Source of the DNA: Bacteroidota bacterium
GTDB lineage: Bacteria > Bacteroidota > Bacteroidia > AKYH767-A > OLB10
Assembly (NCBI GenBank): GCA_016709725.1
Contig: JADJMG010000014.1
Location: 62,001 to 126,000, forward strand
Length of the DNA: 64,000 nucleotides
Direction of reading: 5' to 3'
The notes under the pieces are model-generated. The model saw only the letters and a program-made list of their open reading frames with translations. It was not told the DNA's origin and searched no databases. Shown one piece after another: positions 61,177-64,000 of this stretch (position 1 is its first letter; each line of letters opens with the position of its first letter). A program made the position numbers and the translations under genes.

Positions 61177-61567
61177 ATGAAAAAATTAATTGCCCTCACT
61201 TGGTTTTTACTCCAACTAACTTTTGGATTTAGCCAAATCATTAACGATGTCGAATTTCGTTCGATGGCTACCTCAAATCAGGACAGTCTTACGTGTAGTT
61301 TTGTCATCAGTATTTCAGATTCAATTCAAGTAGATAAAGTCGAAATTGAACTTGGCTCTACTGAAGGTCAAAATGACTTAATAAATCAAAAATTTTGATT
61401 TTGACAGTAACGCTAATCTTCCAAGCGGATTTTCTTATCTGAGAATTGGATATAGAGTTAGTTTGGAAACAGGAACAATTCCAACATTTCCAACTTTCTT
61501 TGGTCGAGCTCGATTAAAATTATCGAATGGGCAGTATACCTCCTATTTTTCTTTTACAGCAAATTAA
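61177..61567 (+). pseudogene. Small secreted protein, frame broken
   Basis: From ATG 61177 there is a signal peptide (MKKLIALTWFLLQLTFGFS, then Q). The reading ends after GQNDLINQKF at 61398. In frame 2, from about 61394, it continues FDFDSNANLPSGFSYLRIGY and so on to TAA 61565-61567 (YFSFTAN). Removing one base from the A5-T4 run at 61388-61396 joins the two. The joined product has about 130 residues, all beta-rich, unknown function. It is followed by a much larger exported protein 35 bp downstream. Confidence 0.7.
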
Positions 61568-61601
61568 TTTAAGATAAAATTTAACTTTAAATCCACTTCC
61601 C

Positions 61602-64000
61602 ATGAAAAATATCATAGGCATTTTATTAACATGCATAATTTTAAATTTATCAGCATTCGCAGGTAATTACACTTGAACAGGTACAACAAATTCGAATTGG
61701 GGTACAAGCAGTAACTGGAGTCCGTCAAGTGGAGTTCCAGGATCATCGGATACAATTAATATTAACTCAACCACAAATTCTCTAACTCTTACAGCACATC
61801 AAACTGTAAAAAGATTAGTTATAAATTCTGGGGTACTTAATTTGGGAGGTGATACACTAACTATTACTACTTCAACTGGACTAAATGGAGGGACAATTAA
61901 TAATGGTCTCTTTGATGCGAACTGTACAGCGTTGGTGAATTTCAACGGGACTACATTCGGTGCTGTGGTAATTGCGAAAGGACAAATAAAATTGAATGGT
62001 TGTGTATTTAATAATACCGCTTCCTTCGAACATATTGGTTCTGCTACTGGAACTGGAGACGGAGGGAATACTTTTAACGGAGTTACTACTTTAAAAAATT
62101 CAGGGACCACTGCTTTACGTTTGGCAGTGACTAATGCCGATACCTTTAACAATGATGTTATAATTAAGAATGTTTCCCCTTCAGGTTCTGGTAATTTACA
62201 ACTTTCTTATGGTGCGGCTACTTATTTCAACGGAAACATTGAAATAAGTTCTACTTCCTCATTTGGTATTAGCTTCAGTTCTCAAGGAGCTGGAAGTTCA
62301 ATACTAGCATCTGGCAAGGCTATGTCAATTGGAAGTGCAGGATTCACAGGTACCTTAGTAATTCAAAATTTTACGCAGACAGGTAGTACGGCTCAAACAT
62401 TGTCGATATCAAGCGTTTTGAATATGACCAATTCAACATTTAATGGTTCATTTACAAGTACATAAACATCCATATTATTATCCGGTTGTACATTTAATAA
62501 CGTTTCTTCTTTTACCAAAACAGGTACTTCACATGATTATTCTGCTGGAGGTAATTATTTTGCTAATAATTCAACATTTACAAACAGTGCATCAAACGCA
62601 GCTAGAATAAGATTGGCTAATTCAAGTGGAGACACTTTTGGTGGAGATGCTACCTTTAATACAAGCAATGGATTAATCGAAGTGGCGTATGTTGACACTA
62701 CAATATTTCAAGGTGATGTAACTATCAATAATTCAAAAGTTACATTCAATAATAGTTCGGGTTTTGTAATGTGTATTGGTAGTGCATCTCAAGAATTTGG
62801 TGGAAGTGCAGATTATAAAATTGGTAAATTAATAATGAATAAAACCGTAAATGGAGTTACGTTACAAAGAGCGGCAACCATTGATAGTAGTTTAACTCTA
62901 ACCAATGGCATTATTTATACCGACACTATTAACCTAGTCACCTTAAAAGCTGGAAGTACTTGCAGTGGAGCTAGTATTTTAAGTTATGTGGATGGACCCA
63001 TGCAAAAGATTGGTAACACAAGTTTTATTTTTCCCATTGGTAAAAATGGAAGTATTAGAAAGTTCGGAATCTCTGCGCCATCTTTGGTAACTGAGAATGT
63101 TAGGTTGGAGTTAAAAAGAGAAACGCCTCCTAATAACACAAGTTTAGATACTGGACTGATAAAAGTTTGCCCTAATGAATTTTTTCATGTAAGAAGGACC
63201 ACTGGAAGTAGTCCTATTAAAGTAACGTTGAGTTGGGGTAATTCAAGCGAAGAAATTCCTTTACCAAGTAATTTAAGTGTAGCAGGCTGGAATGGAAGTT
63301 TGTGGAAAATAGCGGTAAATCATTAACTAATGGCTCCGTATTGATGGGAGAAATTACCGCTGCAGATTCAACTGTATTTTCTTATTATTCTGTAGCAACA
63401 ACAAATTCTAATCTAACATTGGATTCTATCCAATTTAATGTTTTGAAAGAGTTTAGTTTATTTACAAATGGAATACTAACAACTACGCCATCAATAAACT
63501 CAAATGGTAAAATTGGATGCAGTAGTATTTACGGAAACATTGATTTCGCTGATTCAATATTAATTGTACCACAGGGATCAACAATGGAAGCACAACAAGA
63601 ATTAGAAAATGTTCTAGGTAAAATTGGTTCTCTTCTACCCACCACTTTGTCAAATTCGATTGAAAAGCTTGATACATTACCGAGCGGATATTATAAAGTT
63701 TTTGGCGATTTAATGATTGATTCATTGTCCATTTTTAATGATACTTTGAAAAAATATATTTTTGAAATTACAGGAAAATTAATTGTGGATAGTTCTGGTG
63801 GTTTGTTTAATAATTCTTGCCGAAACGGGGGTGTACTATTTTTTAGTTGATACTGTTTACAGTTCATTAGCAAAAGCATATAGAGCTAATGTAATTTCGA
63901 AAGAAAATTTATACATTGAAGGAAGGAGTCGGGAATTTTTTCAATATTTAGCGCAGAAAATTTGAGTGTAAACTCTCCTTCACTTACAATTTCATTGGCT
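61602..64000 (+). pseudogene. Large exported beta-rich protein, several disruptions; runs off the window
   Basis: From ATG 61602 there is a signal peptide (ILLTCIILNLSAFA, then GNYT). An in-frame TGA at 61674-61676 stands where NYT-W-TGTTNSNW would be expected, so TGG appears changed to TGA. A further in-frame TAA lies at 62463-62465. The rest of the frame reads on as a beta-helix-like region (FNNTASFEHIG, GCTFNNVSSF, SGDTFGGDATF). The frame shifts at the A4 run 63306-63309 (one base missing), at the G5 run 63827-63831 (one extra), and again near 63922 and 63944 (each apparently one extra). A C-terminal part lies beyond the window. I cannot tell whether this is gene decay or poor sequence; the density of breaks favours decay or a low-quality patch. 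Confidence 0.65.

Noticed and set aside
61674..61676. TGA considered as recoded Trp (alternative code)
   Set aside because: TGA is used as a normal stop elsewhere in the window (for example at 53479-53481), and other genes use TGG for Trp throughout.

Overview
The window looks like a chromosomal segment of an uncultured or little-studied member of the Bacteroidota. The evidence is low-GC coding DNA, many exported proteins ending in a type IX secretion system (T9SS) type A sorting domain, two TonB-dependent receptors, a fused murF-alr gene, and promoters of the Bacteroidota type (-7 box TAnnTTTG). No plasmid, phage structural or CRISPR genes are visible. The only mobile-element trace is a pair of ORF6N-domain remnants just after a tRNA gene.

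Layout. 1-4819: a disrupted secreted protein, its intact tandem paralogue and an outer-membrane-protein-like partner, apparently one operon. 4988-8590: a TonB-dependent receptor divergent from dprA. 8869-14592: one very large secreted beta-propeller/PKD protein, broken into four reading-frame pieces. 14772-18397: kbl, a CAU-anticodon tRNA, decayed ORF6N genes (one fused to a T9SS tail) and a HAD hydrolase. 18554-27056: a T9SS protein with eight 117-residue repeats, methylmalonyl-CoA epimerase, a rhomboid protease, a split T9SS protein and a WD40 protein. 27115-38787: an 11.7-kb gene for a mosaic T9SS protein of about 3,890 residues with an unusual subtilase-like domain. 39149-42626: ruvB, queG, a small conserved protein, ubiX and a PorT-like barrel. 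42781-48320: three exported proteins, two of them T9SS cargo. 48341-50878: an intergenic repeat field, a broken M28 peptidase and a Bacteroidota-specific cytoplasmic protein. 51223-55769: a heme-uptake-like operon (TonB receptor, HmuY-like lipoprotein, T9SS-exported HmuY-like protein). 55932-60694: tdk, murF-alr and a phospholipase D-family protein. 61177-64000: two disrupted exported proteins, the second running off the window.

How the genes work together. Most coding capacity serves the cell surface: about seven T9SS cargo proteins, two TonB receptors and their partners. The rest is scattered housekeeping: recombination (dprA, ruvB), tRNA modification (queG), cell wall (murF-alr), nucleotide salvage (tdk), propionyl-CoA metabolism (mce) and threonine/glycine metabolism (kbl). 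No core T9SS machinery gene is visible, apart from a barrel that resembles PorT.

A caution for every reader: at least a dozen single-base frame disruptions occur here, mostly in short homopolymers, and one breaks the normally essential murF-alr gene. Part of the apparent gene decay is therefore probably sequencing or assembly error. Genes affected are given as pieces or as disrupted genes, with the break located. Several housekeeping genes carry a -7 promoter box only 4-6 nt before the start codon, which predicts leaderless mRNAs.
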